Source: Utricularia gibba (lineage: Eukaryota > Streptophyta > Magnoliopsida > Lamiales > Lentibulariaceae). Taken from it: a DNA stretch of 64,000 nt. The notes beneath the pieces were generated by a model. The model searched no databases. It was not told where the DNA came from and was given only the letters and a program-made list of their open reading frames with translations. Positions within the stretch are counted from its first letter, which is position 1, and each line of letters begins with the position of its first letter. Location of the stretch: assembly GCA_002189035.1 (NCBI GenBank), contig NEEC01000014.1:2234501-2298500 (forward strand), written 5' to 3'. This document shows positions 38,570-51,854 of this stretch, piece after piece. A program made the position numbers and the translations under genes.

Positions 38570-40350
38570 CTACTTGAAATCAGAATGTTGCCGCGAGTGC
38601 AAGCTTTGCATGTTGCTGCTGTTCTTTGAGGTCGGGGCATCGTGATTGTGCTTACCTTCATATGTTGTTATGACAGCTTTCGGGTCAGTTGCTGCCCTCT
38701 CAACGTGCTTTCGGATGCTGCAGCCTGGGTGGCTGCATTTGTAGTAACTTCTGCAAACACAATCAAATAGTTCCTTTTCAGAGACCATATGCAAAGCCCT
38801 ACTGAAGTTCACATATGAATCCACCAGTATCCAGTGAAGGCAAGCAAAGAGAACATGAAATGATTCAAAGGAAAGGGAAGCCAAAGTGTCACCTTGGGTT
38901 GGGGTTCCCTTTTACAACTTTCTGGCCATACTTCCTCCATCTATAGCCATCATCCAGCAGATCAACTTCGCTGGTGGTTTGAACGACGATCCGGGGCTCA
39001 GTAACTGTCCGATGGGATGATCCCTGTGCCTCCACAATCCTTCACATGTGTTCACCATTACGTGATCAGTAGAAAATCACCAAGAGAGAGCTTGATAGTT
39101 TTATATATATAAAAAGGCACCTTCTTTTGGATTCAGGCTCGCTACTTCTCTCGTTAGCTCTAGTTTCAGAGTCATCCACTTCATCACTATCATTTGAACC
39201 CGACAACCGTTCTGGTGTGGCTTGGCAGGGATCTTGATCCCTGAGAGAAGATGAATAAGTGGCCGCCCCGTTAAGCTTGTTGAAGCCCCCAGGCAGAGAT
39301 TCAGAGCGAAATCCTGAATTTCCCTGCGGATTCGCCACCGCTTCGGCTGTTGCGTTTCCGGTATCTCTGTTACGCTTACTGGGCGGAGAATGGTTGTGCT
39401 GTCCTCTGTATATGATCTCAGTTATTTGGCCGTCAAGAGACCTTTCAACCTTCTTCTTCACAGGACAACTTGCATGTGTGCATTTGTAATAGCTTCTTGG
39501 GAAATCACCGCCCTTGACCTGCTTCTGCCCATACTTCCGCCAGTTGTACCCATCGTCGCTGGGCTTATCGACGACCAGGTTACTCGTTCGTTGTCTGGGA
39601 TCAGCACCGGCGGAAACATCGTACGGCTCCTTCAATAACTTTAGCTCCTGCATCGGTGCAGCTATCTGTTGCTGCAGATTTGGGGCAGCAGCAGCTGAGA
39701 AAGACGGGTATGGTGCCTGGAATTTGTTCTCCACTTGGGACTCAGATATGCTGTCCTCGTTTCCAGTTACCCCCTGATTCATTCCACCAAAAGCAGCCTG
39801 ATTTCATGGAAAAAGCTAGCTCAGATGAAAATGAAGGTCGATAGAAAGAAACCCTAGAAATTCGTACAGAACAAGCTACGAAATCGAAGAAGCTCGAGAG
39901 CAGATCAGGCAAAATCAACCAATTGGTTACCTGAGAAGACGGATTGAAGAAGACACCCGAATCAAGATAATTGGAAAGAGACATCCCGGTCGGAATCGCG
40001 ACCATTTCCTGTGGCCGCGACACTGTCTGAGCTCCACGCTGCTGAAACGTGAACCCCCCTGTTCCGCCGCTGGAATCCGCATCAGCAGTAACAGAATACT
40101 CCTTAACCGTGGATGACGTAGTGGTAGCGCCGCCGCCTCCATCGACAGCGAGTAGCTGAGAAAAGGAGCGGCAATCAGTCTCCGGGTCATTCTCCGCGAA
40201 GAAAGAAGAAACGAGAGTCATGGGCCCGGGACTGGCCCCTGCGCCGCCCGTAAACAAATCGATACCACTTCTCGGCGGCAGAGTGATCGCCGGCGGGTTC
40301 TTCACCGAAGGGGGATGCTTCAGCGACGGCGGGGGCTGTTTGTCCGCCAT
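38570..40350 (-). CDS. Group I WRKY transcription factor (WRKY3/WRKY4-like)
   Basis: A nuclear W-box-binding factor with two WRKY domains, of a type linked to pathogen response and senescence. Exons are 40350-39931, 39797-39121, 39039-38893 and 38750-38570 (474 residues). The N-terminus has [12 protein letters not shown] and SFSQLL, shared with WRKY3/4. The N-terminal WRKY domain reads [16 protein letters not shown] with a C-X4-C zinc finger (CTHASC) ending in HNH. The C-terminal domain reads [16 protein letters not shown], split by the conserved intron at NPR, with zinc finger CSHPGC and HNH in [32 protein letters not shown] between them is the classic group I linker. Both heptads are canonical. 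The protein ends soon after the second domain, slightly shorter than WRKY3/4. Confidence 0.94.
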
Positions 40351-41739
40351 ATCGGGCCTCAGATCGACGGAGCTCAGAGTACCAACTAACGAAGACTTTT
40401 CTGCAGCAAACGTGTAAAAAAGTCGCCGGTATCGTCTCGATTTCGGACAACTCGCTCAGGATTTATCTCACCTTTTCATTTTTTTCCTTGTCATGCGCCA
40501 ATTATTATTCCAATAGCCTCCTCGGCAGGCAGGCTGCCAACGCCAACGCCCTCCTTAAAATACTTTTCAAAATTCTCAACGACAAAAACATGCTTATAAA
40601 TCATTAAAAAAAACCCTAATTGAAAAGTACAGTAAACCCCACTCACGGCTTCTTTCACTTTATTACAATAAAATTGGGAACCAGATCCACCCCAAATGAC
40701 TAAATAAATAAAAATAATATATTATTATGTACTAGATTTCATTTCTGATACTGTAATTTTCAGTCATTTAGGTCACTGTCAAAATCAATTATTAAATGAT
40801 TATATTTATTATAGTAACATAATTTTTTTGTCGTTTCTAAATCTGGAATATGTTGTGCCATTCTCATGTTCAGACGCCATAGGTTGTTAGTAAACACAAT
40901 CAAGTTGAGGGGTTAGGGTTTTGAAAAATGATTGATGCCTGAAATTCACACCTTCTCTGGAGTTTAGGGGGATTACTTAATTTGCGGCTTCATTAATATC
41001 TCTAATCTTGTGTTGATTACTTTTTTTCACTAGGCGTCGACCAGGGCATCTCCTAAACACACACATTAATGTGGCAGTGGGAAGAAGCCGGATGCTTTTC
41101 AACCATCCATTTGCTTTGCTGTTGACTGGGGGCCGCCGGAGTTCCCGGGATCATTCTGCGGTTAGAACACACATGTGCATCATGTAGATCAACAGGTGAA
41201 GGTTAGCATAGCGCTACCATGAATTGAAAACATTTCAGGAGAGTGGAACCTCCTGATACAAACATGCGTATCTTGATGGTGTCTGAGTGCGGAACTCAGG
41301 GAGGTGAAACATAGAGACTAGGAGGATAGAGTGGATATTTGGTTGTTTTGGTACAACACACAACCTGCAGTTTCTTGTTAGCTGGTAACAACTCAAGTAT
41401 ACACCTTTGCTCTGCTTGCTAGGTTCAACTAATCGAAAGAGAAGATTCATACATCAATCAATACAGAGGAACAAACTCATGCAAGTAGATATGGTGAGTT
41501 AGGATTGACGACAATAAAGGTAATGATCCTTGCAGTTTTCGGGGGCAAAACATTTGGAAAGTATGCATATAACCTACCCGTAATCTGCAAAGATTTCTGA
41601 TTTCTGAAGGTGGAGATCATACCCCTTGGGTTTCGGGGAATATCCACCTGCAGAAACAGAAGAAACAAGGCAGCAACCTCACAAGTAAAGAAGTTAAAGC
41701 ACCTTTTATTGGTGGCTGACATGAGGAAAGTCAGAGATT
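40351..41739. other. Spacer between WRKY 5' end and MinE 3' end
   Basis: The first ~300 bp are the WRKY promoter and leader, with a telo-box-like AAACCCTAA near 40612. 40680-40850 is AT-rich. 41235-41739 probably holds the MinE 3' UTR. No further gene is supported. Confidence 0.55.
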
Positions 41740-42767
41740 TCACACACTGAAATCAGGGATGTCACTTGGAATATAGAAATCGAACTTGACATCAACAGAA
41801 CCTGATGCTTCTCCTCTATCCTTGTACTCAATATTTGTGATCATTCCGGTTTCATCATCAAGTTGATATTCTGATCTTACCCGTCTGACTGGAACTGTGA
41901 CGGAGTATATGGTGCCGAGCTCCGGATCAGTTGACACACTGAGCTGAACTTTTTCCTGAGACTCTACCTCAACAAATTCAGATATCGCACTGACAACGTT
42001 GGTTACTATTTTCTGCTTTGCCTCATCACTGACAGCACAACGGTCGGAAAAAAGGATCATCTTCAGGCGCTGTTTAGCAATACTTGCATTGGAGGTTCTT
42101 TGTGAGGTGGGGGGTGGAAACAGTATTTTCCATGCCAAGTTCAAGCGTTCGAAGAAACTCATGGTGATCGTGTTGAGGAGGAAGCTCTCTATCTCATGGC
42201 TCAAAGAATTCTTCGACAGTTTGTAATCCCCAGATACTCTGAGGGGATTCTTCGAGTGGCATTGGACGCCATACCCAGCGTTCGATGGTTGCAAAGAAAT
42301 GGACGGGTAATTTGAAAACCCATGAGAGTCCACCTGAAGTTCATCAGAAAATCATGGTTAAGAAAATGATGGGCCATTAGCGAACACAACATCACTGTCC
42401 ATCTGAAGTTCAACAGAACAAGAAATCACTGCTGCACACCACCAAGTATGCAAGCAGCATTTCAAGTCATACCATTTCACACCGTGCACCATCAACATGA
42501 AAAATTTAACCAAAAATTACAAAGGCGAACATCGCCATACCGACACAATTCCAAGGAAAACCACCATCCCAAACTATAAATTCCTTTTACACCCAAACAA
42601 TAAATTCAACCAAGCTGGTAAGCAAAACGCGGATGTATATCCAACCAAAATTGCAAGAAGAGGGGGCAGACCTTAGCAGGAGAGAAATGCGTCACTCCAG
42701 GAAGAGGAGTGATGACTCTGTGAGGATTAAAAGCAGCAGATACCACAAGATCCCTCGAAACAGCCAT
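41740..42767 (-). CDS. MINE1: Chloroplast MinE, cell division topological specificity factor
   Basis: Chloroplast MinE (ARC12) works with MinD to place the FtsZ ring at mid-plastid. Exons are 42767-42672 and 42333-41740 (229 residues, the same as I recall for Arabidopsis MinE1). Residues 1-32 look like a transit peptide. The MinE core reads IESFLLNTITMSFFERLNLA, SNASIAKQRLKMILFSDRC, SDEAKQKIVTNVVSAISEFV and VQLSVSTDPELGTIYSVTVP. The plant-specific C-terminal extension includes SVDVKFDFYIPSD. The end of the single intron is duplicated: TCCACCTGAAGTTC near 42329 and TCCATCTGAAGTTC near 42399 each contain a potential acceptor. Only the one at 42334-42335 keeps the frame. Confidence 0.95.
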
Positions 42768-45308
42768 TTTCGACAGTCCAAGTCGTCGATTTGCAGCTGA
42801 ATTTCACGATGAATCTGAAAAGAATCCGGACATGAGGAGGTCTTCTTCCTCTCTCAATTGGATTGGATCCCAAAAAGTATTCCCCAGGAAACGACGTCGC
42901 TTTGACCCCCGGGGATCTAAATCTACATTCTCAACCCTATCTGAACTTGAGAAAAAGTCCACCGCTACCCCTAATCCATGACCCAACAATACCACCATTA
43001 AATAACAATTTTTCTTTTCCCAAATTCATTAATATTTAATTAAAAATCATTTTAAAGATATTATCGGATTAGTAATGATAAAAACAAGATTAGTCGCAAA
43101 TAATCGGGTCGGTTTGTTATCCGGGATTGCGGGTTCGGAGCCTGGATCCGATGGACTACAGGGAATATGAGGCTGGGCCCCACGTATGGATCTATTATTA
43201 TATGCATATTGAATTTTTTGTTGTCATAGCGTCAGCTACAACTGCAACCCACAGCCTGCCACGTGTACGCCCGGAATTCGTTCAACCCCATCATCGTATT
43301 CGGTTCTTTTTCTTGGAGGCCGGGCCGGGCCGGTTCCGGTTTTTTCGAACCGTCCCAAAGCGGTTCGGAAACGGGTATTCTGTATTTTTTATGTGTGTTG
43401 GGGGTGGCGAGTAAATTATTATTTAATTCCATTAGGACCCCAAAAGATCTACGAATTTTTTTATTTGGGAGACTGGAATCACATCAATTACAGTAGATGT
43501 GTCAGCGTGGGGCCTACCGGCTGTCTGATTGCGACATCGTCCAATCAGATGAGATCTTTCAAGTGCCCAATTTAAGGCACTAAATTTTAAGGTGTGACTT
43601 GTAATAAAATACGATGCAATAATAAATAACAGTAGGTCAGACCCAAATTACCCCCATAGAATCTCATGATACACGTAGTGTGTTCTGGGAGGAAATTACC
43701 CAAAACCCCCTACCTCTGTAGATGCCAAAACCACTGGCTGATGGGGAGTATTTCTACGCCGTTCAATGTTTATCAAGTAGGGAGGGGATGGGTATATTGA
43801 TAATTCGGGGGGGGGGGAGGGGGGAGAGAGGAGGAGGGGAGGAAGAAAAGGGAATAAAAAGGGAGGGGATGTTGACAAGTTTCAATGTCCCTGTTAATGG
43901 AATGTGGTTTCGTTTTGTTGATGGATTGAGGAGATTTCTCATCTCTGATCTCTCTCTTTCTTGAAATTTAGTAGCGACGACATAAATCAATGTGGAGCAG
44001 TAGCGAATAACTAAATGCCACACCTGCAAAAGCTCTTTCCTTCTCTTTTTTTTTTTCAACTCCATGGTTTTTTATGCTCATTCTCACTCCCAAGTCTCTT
44101 GCTTTATTGCTCCTTTTTTTCTTCAAGGGTGAGAGAGAGTGGCCCAGTAGATTGAAATCTTGGATCCTTGGTTAAGCTTCTCTTTTTTTTTTTTTTTTTG
44201 GCTCAGGATCTGAGCTTTTTCGAGGGAGAGGGAATCACCATTACCAGTTATCCCATTTCGTTGCTGTTCTCTCTCTCTCTCTTTTTTGTTGTTTGCTCTT
44301 TTTCCCCTTTTTCTCTCCATGTGATTCTGAGTTGTTGCTTACTCTAAAAGACTGTTTAGAGTGATTCCTTCTTGACAGGAAGTGGTTTCAGGATGTGGGT
44401 CTGAGGTACTTTTGTTTTATTGAGTTTTATCACTTCAAAATATTTGTACTTGCCTTTGACTCCGACCCGGAAAAAGAACTTCCATCCATTTTCATTTATG
44501 TACAACCATGACTGTCTCCAGCTTCGAGTGCTTGCGGTTTTGCGATGCAGTTTTCCTGAGGAATCCTAAATCTTCATGTGCCAGATTTGTGATTGCTCTT
44601 AAATTGAGTTATAATTGATGGGTAAATGTTTTTAATGCTTGATCATCCTTAAAGCAGTGTCCTTTTCTATTTTCCGTATCCTCCGTTCTAAATCTGCTGG
44701 TTTCTTCTGTTTGTTTTCATGGTACATGCGAATATCCACCTACTTGTTTCTTCTCAGTTTGTGTTGTATCTGAAATGAGTGCGTCTCCCATATCGAGAAC
44801 TGTTTCCAACAAAATGTTGACATTTCTGATACCTTCGATCTTCAAGCCAACTTGTTTTGATGCAGAAGTGTCTTGCCTTTCGAACACTACTGTGGATCCA
44901 TAGAGTTGAAACTGTTTCTTAATCACAAAATGATTCTTGGGTTGGCTACATTCCTGATATTCACCACTAAACCAAGTCATATTTCATGCCTGAGAGTTTT
45001 GGGAAGGCGTCATCATAGATAAAGATTCAGTGGTGCAGGAGTTTTCTTGCTTTATGGTTTCACAATAGGTTGATCTGATCAAGTGTTGTGTGCGTACGTG
45101 ATTCATGATCATCATAGAGCAAATTCTCACGAATGCTGGTGTCTCTGTTTCTTTTCTTTTTTCCAAGATCTGGTGTAGAGTTTTGTAACATTGGCTGCAG
45201 TCTCACGGCATGAATGTCATCAATACTGCTTGATATCGTTTCAATGAATCATGGCAATGTACAAAGGTATTGGCTGTCGTCTAAACTATCACTAGATGCA
45301 ATGCAGGA
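42768..45308. other. Divergent spacer and long 5' leader of the DUF863 gene
   Basis: 42768-42900 is the MinE leader. 43300-43380 is GC-rich with no known domain. A G run lies at 43807-43817, followed by a purine-rich stretch. From about 44040 the sequence is CT-rich, typical of a leader. An upstream ATG at 44393 opens a 3-codon frame (MWV, stop) ending at 44404. A donor at about 44406 and an acceptor just before 45307 probably bound a ~900-bp 5' UTR intron. Confidence 0.5.
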
Positions 45309-48065
45309 ATGGGCACCGAAGTGGAGTGTGAAAGCTACTCAAGGGTGCTTTACTCTATGAGAGACCTGAACGAGGATCCAAGCAATCGCAGTTGGCCTCA
45401 TTATTATGGGGAAACCTCAACACCAGTTTTGCAGTTTAACAATGGATGCACCCAAAGGAATGTAGATGGTGGCTTTCTAGAGCTCGAGAAGGATGCCTTG
45501 AAGCAGAAGATGCTCGAACATGAAGCTGTTTTCAAGAATCAGGTACTTTGGCTAGACTGATTTATAGATGTTCAGTGCAAGTTCATCTGAAGCATGACTC
45601 TGTTGAATCTCTTGTCGTTGTAAAGGTTTATGAGCTCCATCGGCTTTACTGGATCCAAAGGAACATGATGGATGAAGTAAGACGAAAGGAAGTTCATATA
45701 TTTCCACCACCAGTGGAACCAGCATTGTCATCATGTCTTCAAGGGAAACAGTTGCAAATGGAGGCAGTAAAGTGGAAACCAGCAAGCATTCCGCTTTTGA
45801 ACTCTGCCAATGGAAGAACATCTGGTTTGAATATTGACAGCATGAATTCTCCTGCTAGTTGTTCAAGGGAAGATTCAGCGGTGTTGAATATGCGGCATTC
45901 GAAGGCAAAGAGGACATTTGATCTTCAACATCCTGCTGATGACTACATAGACATTGAAGAAGATAAACCTGAAAGCGGCACCAAGAAGTTCCTAGTTGAT
46001 CTGAATGAACCTATTCCGACAGAAGGAGCCATTGCTTCATCGGTTAAACTTGATCTTACTTCAGAAAATACAGAGATCAAAGGCTTGAGTCATCCGTCTA
46101 AAGTACAGGCGGCTCCTGGTTTTCCAGAAAATACTCATCTGACTAATAAGCTTTTCAATTCATCTAAACTCTACAACAGAGGACAATTCTCACATTCATA
46201 TGCAGCAGGTATAGTTTTAGTAAAATCCTGACAGTGATTCAGTTTGGCTGATTGCCATTTGATTCATCTTCTCTCTCTGAAGCTTCTTAAGTCATCATCT
46301 TAATGTTACAGGGGTTTCTAGGAGTATGATTGGTCCTCCAGCTCAAAGCAATCAATCGGATATATTCCCATTCACTCCTCATCTTCATCATGGTGGAGCA
46401 AACCAAGTCCATTTATGCCCTGTTGTACATCCAAGTAGCTCCCGTAATGGCCGCTCGACAACAGTAGCTTCTCACATGCCTTCTTCGTTCCAGTTCATTT
46501 CTTTTCCAGGTCCACAGGCTCCTTCCATCCCATCCATTATCTCTGGAGTAAAGACTCCAGTTTTGGAGTCTGTACCTCAGAACCAGGAATGGCTTACCAG
46601 AAAGGGGCTTATGAATTGTAGTCCCTGGCTGTCGCCAGATTTGAGAGGTGAATCAGCTGTATCTAATGGTTTCTGCAATGGTTTGGCCTCGAATTCAAAG
46701 GGATCATGGCTGGACATGAAGTCATCTAGATGGAATATTCATAGTGGAGGTAGGTTTAGCAATGCAGCTTCGAACCGATGCAGCAGAAATATCCTGAAGG
46801 TACCATGTCAACAAGATGGGCAGTCTGCTTCTATGGCTATTGACTTGAACAAAGAAATTCAGAAAAGCCCCTCTGATGAGGTTGTGATTCTGGAAGATCT
46901 TAATGCCTCAGTTCCAAAAGTTCAGACTGAGAGCCACATGTCGCCATTGCCATGGTTTAAATCAAATGCAACCAATGTAACTGAGGCTGCATCTCCGTGT
47001 AAATTGTGGTGCATGAATGAAGCAGATGAGTATGCTGAGACCAAATCGGTCAACAAAACCTTGAGATTCTCCTTGAGCAAAACACAAGCACATGAAAATG
47101 AGCCACCATTGGTCCCTTCCACCTCCTTGAGTAACGGATGCCGGAGGAGAAGTAGAATGATAGATATAAATATGGCCTGTGATCTGGATGAGGATGCAAG
47201 CGCAGTAGATGCCATTGTTGACAAGAAAAAGCAGACAATGGGGGCCTCCATCCGATGCAACATCGACTTGAACGCTTCGGTTAGTGACTGTGAAGATCAG
47301 AAAGCTCCATTTGATAGTGGAAGATGTTCTATGATTGAGGAACACGAGGTTGGAGCTCTCAGAAATGCAGCTGAACTCGTGCTTGCGATGTCCATGTTGC
47401 ATCCGCCAGTTCCTGTGACAGAAGATTCCTATTGTCTTGCATCTGAATGCTTGTTAGAAGAAGCTCTCTTTGTGTTAGCAGACGCAGTATCCGGAGCTGA
47501 GATTGAAGATGGAGCCACAACGGACAAATTGATCAAGGAGATGGACGAGTTTGAGGCCACCGTGCTGCAACTTGAAGAAACCAAAGAAGAAGAGTACATG
47601 CCTAAATCAGTTGCTTGTGAATTCGAAAATGCTGAAGAAACAGATGCCATTGCCTGTACCAACAGATCAAGAAGGGTACAAACACGAAGAGGGAGACAGC
47701 GGAGGGACTTTCAACGGGACACTCTGCCCGGTCTGGCTTCATTATCCAGGCATGAAATCACTGAGGATGTTCAGATATTCAGTGGCTTGATGAAGGCCAC
47801 GGGACACCGTTGGAGTCCAGGACTTGCAAGACGCAATGGTGGCAGAAACAACCTTGGTCGAGGTAGAAAACGGGCTGTGATTGAAACTGCACCCTACCCT
47901 CCTCCTCCTCCTCCTCCTCCCCCTACTGTGAATCCTGTCTCCACTCTTCTCATTCAGCAGCTTGGCTCCGAGGACAAAAGTTTAACAGGGTGGGGGAAGA
48001 CGACGAGGCGACCAAGAAGGCAACGGTTAGCACAAGTTAATCCTTCTACAGTTATGCTGTCCTAA
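45309..48065 (+). CDS. DUF863 family protein
   Basis: Plant-specific DUF863 proteins have no established function. Exons are 45309-45542, 45626-46208 and 46312-48065 (856 residues). The N-terminus MGTEVECESYSRVLYSMRDL and the segment VYELHRLYWIQRNMMDEVRR are hallmarks. Several LNE/LNA motifs (FLVDLNEPI, MAIDLNKEI, NIDLNASV) are spread through the middle. The C-terminal core includes VGALRNAAELVLAMS, FEATVLQLEE, RRGRQRRDFQRDTLPGLASL and TEDVQIFSGLMKATGHRWSP. It is followed by a run of nine prolines (47890-47930, a CCT microsatellite) and a basic tail. The L-N-E/L-N-A motifs resemble LxLxL/EAR-type repressor elements only loosely, so I do not infer a repressor role. The ATG is 5 bp after a likely acceptor. 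Confidence 0.9.
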
Positions 48066-49070
48066 TGTGGACCAAGCCACAATGCATTGACTGGAGTTCA
48101 CAGAGAAGCAAAAGATGCGTGATCATGGCTGCCCCTGCAGATGCATCACTATTGGTCTCAATATAATCGTGGGTAGCATTCTCTGTTCAGTATAGGTGAA
48201 CACAAGTTCTGATAGAAATCCAAACTCAATCTGAATAGAAACTAGGTGCTCTGATTCATGACGTTGGATGTTTGACCTTAGGAATAAACGAACACAAAGC
48301 TGTATCTTGAACCCTTGAAACATATATTCAGATGCTCCTTATTGAACGCAATCACCTTCCCCCTTGTTATCAAAGCACAACCATCAGAATAAATGACGTT
48401 CAGGCATTGAGAAGATCAAAGTTGCGTCACCCAGAAATCCCTACACGTTTATGAAACTAGTTCAGTGACATGCAGATCAGAAACGAAAGCAGGGGATCGG
48501 ATCGGTTAGGTTCAACCCGTTTGGGAAAAACAGGCCACAGCACAAGTTCGAGATCTTATTTTAGATCAGTTAGCTAGTCTGGAGGAAAAGCTGTACACAA
48601 GCTTGTCATATTTAAATTCCGTCCACACCCAGCACCTTTTCCTAAATGGACTCCAAAGCTACAGCACATTTTGCATATCCTAAAGGGTGGGATGGGCTTT
48701 CTGAGTACTTCATGCTTAACAGCAGGTCACTTCAGCCTGTAAAGCCCTCTTATAGGAAGCAGAAGTTAAAAAAACAGTACTCGACACCAGGTGCTGAAGT
48801 AGGTTGAGCACCTTGAAAAGTCAGTCTTCGGGATGGTGCCTCCATCGTTTCACAGAAAACGAAAAGAGACAATCTCCTGGGGTTGTAATGCGAGTAAACC
48901 GGCATCCATGGTAGAAAAATGCTGACTTTGCAAGGGCCTACACACAATTTGATATGATATCAAAGAATATAAATGAAAAGTGCAATCCTATATAGATTGA
49001 ATTTAGGTTTTTGGAACAAATAACTCTTGTAGGCATACAAGAAATCTTCTAATTCTCGAAGAACTTACAA
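48066..49070. other. Spacer between convergent DUF863 and PPR genes
   Basis: It contains the two 3' UTRs. I see no domain, RNA gene or repeat. Confidence 0.55.
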
Positions 49071-51854
49071 TCAAGCATATTCCTTGCTGTATTTCAGATT
49101 AAACAGCAAATCTCGCCGTGTCTCTGAGCCTAGCCTGATCTTAAACGACTGGGCCAAAGATTCCACCTTGTCATCAGATTCATAGTCCATTTCTCTGATA
49201 CAGCGCCTTCTGATCTTTTTCAATATTTCCTTGGATGGTTCATATCCCTCATGCACCTTTTCAAAAAATTGAAGTTTCAGCCAGTATGTAGATTATGTAA
49301 AACTAGTTTCACATGGAAAAACCTGCTAGTACGATGAATAGTACAGGTTCATGCTACAGAATTTACCATGTCGTCTATAACTGAAAGAGCAGCTTTGGGA
49401 TCCCTCTTAACCAAATGAGCATCAACAAGTAAGGAGTATGTTGTAGCATTAGGTTTCACTCCTAACCCAAGGAAGTGCTCATATACTTTGACAGCTTCGT
49501 CTCTCTGTCAAAAAACATAACACAACAAATAACTTCATGGTTATAGCACAATGCTTGAAGATTGAACAATCTAGGGAGGATCAGGGGAAAGCAGCATAGC
49601 CTTCTGATGCAAAAGAATCACCTTTCCCAGCTTCCCAAAAGCACAGATAAGAGCATTGTATGAATGGACGTTTGGCGTCAAACCAAACGTGGAATCTATT
49701 GCAGTAAATGTTTGGTAAGCACGGTCAACATCCCATATGTTTGCACAGCCAAGGATTACACAATTGAGGGCAGAGACAGACTTAAATGGAGGACTGGCTT
49801 GACTTAAATTCTCCAGCTGATAATAAACCTGATCAGAAAGTTGGAATGTGTCAAAGAGAGCACGAAAGCTTGGCATCAAACTTTAAACTCAGTAAGTGAG
49901 GTAGTAGTCAGTATGCGAACACCCATACTGGTGTTTTAAAACTGGTTTAAAGAAGAAGCGTATTACTTAAAACCTGCATCAGGATGTTTCCCCTTAGAAA
50001 ATACCATGGATCAAAAAGGAAACAGAGATGAAAACAATAACAAAGAAAAAAAACAGATTATTTTCCAGCTATAAAGATAGGCTCAGTGAAAGAATGCTCA
50101 GGGGATAATAAGCCAACACCGATCGCATCAAGAACTACTTTTAATCAAAAAACGTACCGAGTCCAAAGTCTTAAAACCATTTCTGGAGCATGCCAATACC
50201 AAGGGATTCAAGGAAAAAAATGGTGATAACAAGTCATCATCAATCTCAGGGTTAGAGACAGCAAGCACATTCTCAAGTTCATGTAGTGCACTGAAGGCGT
50301 TTTGCAGGTTCCCTAATTTAGCATATGCATACATTTTCCCAAGGTATGAGTCAGGATTCGAGATTTTTTTTTCACGAAACGACCGCTTTAGGACAGCCCA
50401 TGAAGCATCTAAGAGTTTTGAATTGTACGTTCTACCAGCAGTTGCAAGAGATGACACGATTAATCCTTCATCAACAGAATACATAGCAAGAGGGAGGGAA
50501 ATCTCTCCTCGAACCATTGACTTAGCCAGGAACTCAAGTGCATAAAAAGCAAGCGTGGGATTACTGGACTGCATTGCAACATCAGCAATATAATAACAGA
50601 AACGCCATCCTGGGAATATTAATTTGTCCTGACCAGTTTTCTGGAAAGAGAAATGTAACTTCAGCTGCTAGTAGTTCGAGGATCTCAACATAGTACGGCC
50701 CAAGTAGCAAGCATGAAATGTGTACCTTGCATCTCTCTAGAATGGATACTATAGTATCCAGCTTGCCACTCTGTACGCATAGATTCAAGCAGGCCATAAA
50801 TGTTGTTGTTTTCAGCGGATATCCAGCTTTTAAAAAGGAGTCTATGTATTTCAGGGCAGAGTCCATATTGTTAATGGAAAGAAGCATTCCGATGACTATA
50901 TCATAGGACTCGTCATCGGGTAGAGAGTCCTTGTGCTCTCTCCCCGACAGGATCATCCTGATGTCAATGAAGCAAAGGTTAATCAATAAAGTAATTCATT
51001 GCCTAATCAATATCGTCATTAAGAATAAAGAGAGTGGGATTCTTACATTGTGAGTTGAAATGTTAAAAGGAAATTACGGTTTCATGATCTAATCATAAAC
51101 TGGAAGCAGCCCATTAAAGATGATGAAGCAGCAGGATTATCTCCTTAACTACTCGCATATCTCCTCTCCAGTTAACCAAATCTCATATGGTAATACTAAG
51201 ACTACTAAAGCATAAAAAACGGCACGCACTCAACCCCACATCTAGCCCACCAAAAAGTACCAACCTTTCGAGCAACTTCTCGGCTGCAACTGTTTCCTTA
51301 TTCTTCAGCATTGCCTTGAGAACAATATTATAGGAAGCCGTATTCGGCATGATCCCATAGTCCTCCATTTGTGCCACAATATCAAGCAGGTCACCAGCAG
51401 ATGCACCCATCATAAAATTCGCCCGGAGATAGTGATTATACAAATTCACATCAGGTTTATTGGGTTTTCCATTCCCATCCAACATCTTCACCCATAACTC
51501 AAAATACAGAGTTATTTTGTCCCACTCCTGTGCCGTCATCAAATTAGCAAACTGATCGATCAATCCTCCAGCGTCCTGCGCCCCAGACAAAAAATGACCT
51601 GATGATGCGTGTTGCTGCGCATACCCTGCTGGAATAAGTGCCCCCTCCCTTGCCCAAGGGATTGGTATCGGGCTTCTCCAATTCTCCTGGTACATCGGGC
51701 TACCAGTCGCAGGATTCGAAGGAAGCGGCGTTGGAGGTGTAGCAGCATCAGCGAGCTGCGCCTCTTGACTCAGATAACCAAATGTTGAGATACACTGGAC
51801 CCTCTGAGGGAGAACGAATAGCCGTGATTTCGCCAAAACTGCAGTCAGCCGCAT
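49071..51854 (-). CDS. Mitochondrial pentatricopeptide repeat protein, At1g26460-like
   Basis: PPR proteins bind organellar RNA. Exons are 51854-51265, 50957-50726, 50640-50158, 49828-49622, 49504-49367 and 49256-49071 (611 residues). The start at MRLTAVLAKSRLFVLPQRVQ gives a mitochondrial presequence; the frame is open further upstream to 52076, but those codons lack similarity. PPR units are visible at PDVNLYNHYLRANFMMG, MPNTASYNIVLKAML, DDESYDIVIGML, TPNVHSYNALICAFGKLGK and KPNATTYSLLVDAHL. The C-terminal PSKEILKKIRRRCIRE segment follows. Five introns are unusual for PPR genes but fit this small conserved, non-editing subgroup. The protein has been reported with mitochondrial ribosomes in Arabidopsis, as far as I recall. 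Confidence 0.9.

Noticed and set aside
43127-43575. Gene in the GC-rich part of the MinE/DUF863 spacer
   Set aside because: Open frames are short, overlap on both strands and match no family; composition alone explains them.
45548-45625. Coding extension before DUF863 exon 2
   Set aside because: The open frame continues upstream of 45626, but the exon 1 donor and family similarity (VYELHRLYW) place it in an intron.
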